Assembly (NCBI GenBank): GCA_009909005.1
Contig: JAAAOG010000150.1
Coordinates: 1 to 32,200 of the forward strand
Direction of reading: 5' to 3'
From: Alphaproteobacteria bacterium
Lineage (GTDB): Bacteria > Pseudomonadota > Alphaproteobacteria > DSM-16000 > Inquilinaceae
DNA length: 32,200 nucleotides
Part shown: piece by piece, positions 31,561 to 32,200 of the stretch
Layout: each line of letters begins with the position of its first letter
Numbering within the stretch: position 1 is the first letter of the stretch
The notes under the pieces: generated by a model
Seen by the model: only the letters and a program-made list of their open reading frames with translations
Databases searched by the model: none
Told to the model about the DNA's origin: nothing
Made by a program: the position numbers and the translations under genes

Positions 31561-32200
31561 GTAAGCGATGTTGTGAGGGCACCTTGCGGGCGATGCGGCG
31601 GGGGGTGAGTCTGGCGGCCTGAGGGGAGGAGGCCGTTGGACATATGACCATCACTGAGCTTACGCCTAAATCGGAGCCGGCCCAGAGGTTCGAGGTCTTC
31701 ACGGGCGCGGGCCGGCGGCGCATCTGGACCGCAGAGGAAAAGGCCCGGATCCTTTCCGAGACCGAAGTGCCGGGCGCCTCTGTCAGCGCGGTGGCACGGC
31801 GGCATGGCCTGACGCCGCAACAGGTGTTCACCTGGCGCCGGCAGGCTCGTCAAGCCGGGGAGACATCGGGCGAGGACCCGATGAGGTTTGCGCCGGTTGT
31901 CGTCGCGGCCGATGCGGCCGATGGGATCGCTGCGAACACGCCGGTCGTCGAGATCGCGCATGTCGCGGTCGCCAAATATGCCGACCACTTTCCGCTTTAT
32001 CGGCAAGCCCGGATTTACGCCAGACAAGGCATCGACCTCGACCGCTCGACCCTGGCCGACTGGGTGGGCCGGGCGGCCTCGTATCTGGACCCGCCGGCGG
32101 TCGGCTATGTCTACGCCCCCGACCGCAAGGGCGAGCGTCCGGCTGCGCATCTCACCGGCTTTGCCGGGATCCTGCAGGTCGACGGCTATGCCGGATACCT
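31561..32200 (+). mobile_element. IS66-family element (partial, internally deleted), left end inside window
   Basis: Begins with GTAAGCG at 31561, the typical terminal sequence of IS66 elements, placed at the exact breakpoint of the IS5-type fragment. It carries an open frame from 31644 to the window edge that joins TnpA and TnpC parts. The right end lies beyond the window, so the target duplication cannot be checked. Confidence 0.7.
31644..32200 (+). pseudogene. In-frame chimera of IS66 TnpA and deleted TnpC, open to the window edge
   Basis: Reading from ATG 31644 (GGAGGAGG upstream), no stop appears in 185 codons. Codons 1 to about 105 are TnpA: the N-terminus, then helix-turn-helix SVSAVARRHGLTPQQVFTWRRQ-type sequence. 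At about 31959 the frame passes directly into TnpC core HVAVAKYADHFPLYRQARIYARQG and STLADWVGRAA, with TnpB and the N-terminal part of TnpC missing. At about 32088 it jumps again from AASYL to DPPAVGYVYAPDRKG and GILQVDGYAGY, so the usual segment with the first catalytic aspartate (DET block) is missing. Transposase activity is therefore unlikely. Both joins preserve frame. This is an inference from remembered IS66 protein order. Confidence 0.7.

Overview
The window looks like chromosomal DNA of a GC-rich alphaproteobacterium, possibly Rhodospirillales-like. That placement is inferred from strong G/C preference at third codon positions and from the operon dacC-tmk-holB-metG-tatD-MBL hydrolase, an order typical of Alphaproteobacteria. 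No rRNA or other strict taxonomic marker is present.

Layout. (1) 0.1-2.5 kb: a Type II-like restriction-modification pair, an N6-adenine methyltransferase overlapping a probable restriction endonuclease. (2) 2.9-5.1 kb: a small SRPBCC-fold protein and an orphan peptide-type ABC solute-binding protein. (3) 5.1-8.1 kb: a visibly AT-richer, probably acquired segment with a candidate pPIWI-associating nuclease, a small helical protein divergent from an XRE-type regulator, and a very AT-rich lipoprotein with a gluzincin zinc-protease signature. A Uma2-family nuclease follows at 8.2-8.7 kb. (4) 8.9-13.6 kb: hypB-hypF-hypC-hypD for [NiFe]-hydrogenase maturation, preceded by an FNR/FixK-like box. hypA, hypE and hydrogenase structural genes are absent, and a convergent tyrosine recombinase ends 23 bases from hypD. 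(5) 14.8-21.0 kb: the housekeeping operon on the minus strand. (6) 21.2-21.7 kb: a small hypothetical gene and tRNA-Ser(UGA). (7) 22.1-30.9 kb: a defence island on the minus strand, transcribed as MORC-like GHKL ATPase > Z1 ATPase/helicase > PD-(D/E)XK protein (DUF4420 type) > AIPR protein > Vsr-like endonuclease > DNA cytosine methyltransferase. The first four genes overlap and the last two follow after about 40 bases each. (8) 31.3-32.2 kb: insertion-sequence debris, an IS5-type transposase fragment cut by an IS66-type end, followed by an in-frame chimera of IS66 TnpA and TnpC that lacks catalytic sequence.

The main biological interest is the six-gene island. Its architecture matches a neighbourhood that has been predicted by comparative genomics (MutL/MORC-type ATPases in restriction-modification systems), but I know of no settled mechanism. 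Its methyltransferase is transcribed last, behind four putative effector or motor genes, which is the reverse of what a simple restriction system would favour. Together with the adenine-methyltransferase pair at the left, the candidate pPIWI-associating nuclease and the Uma2 protein, the window carries several independent anti-invader modules interleaved with core genes.
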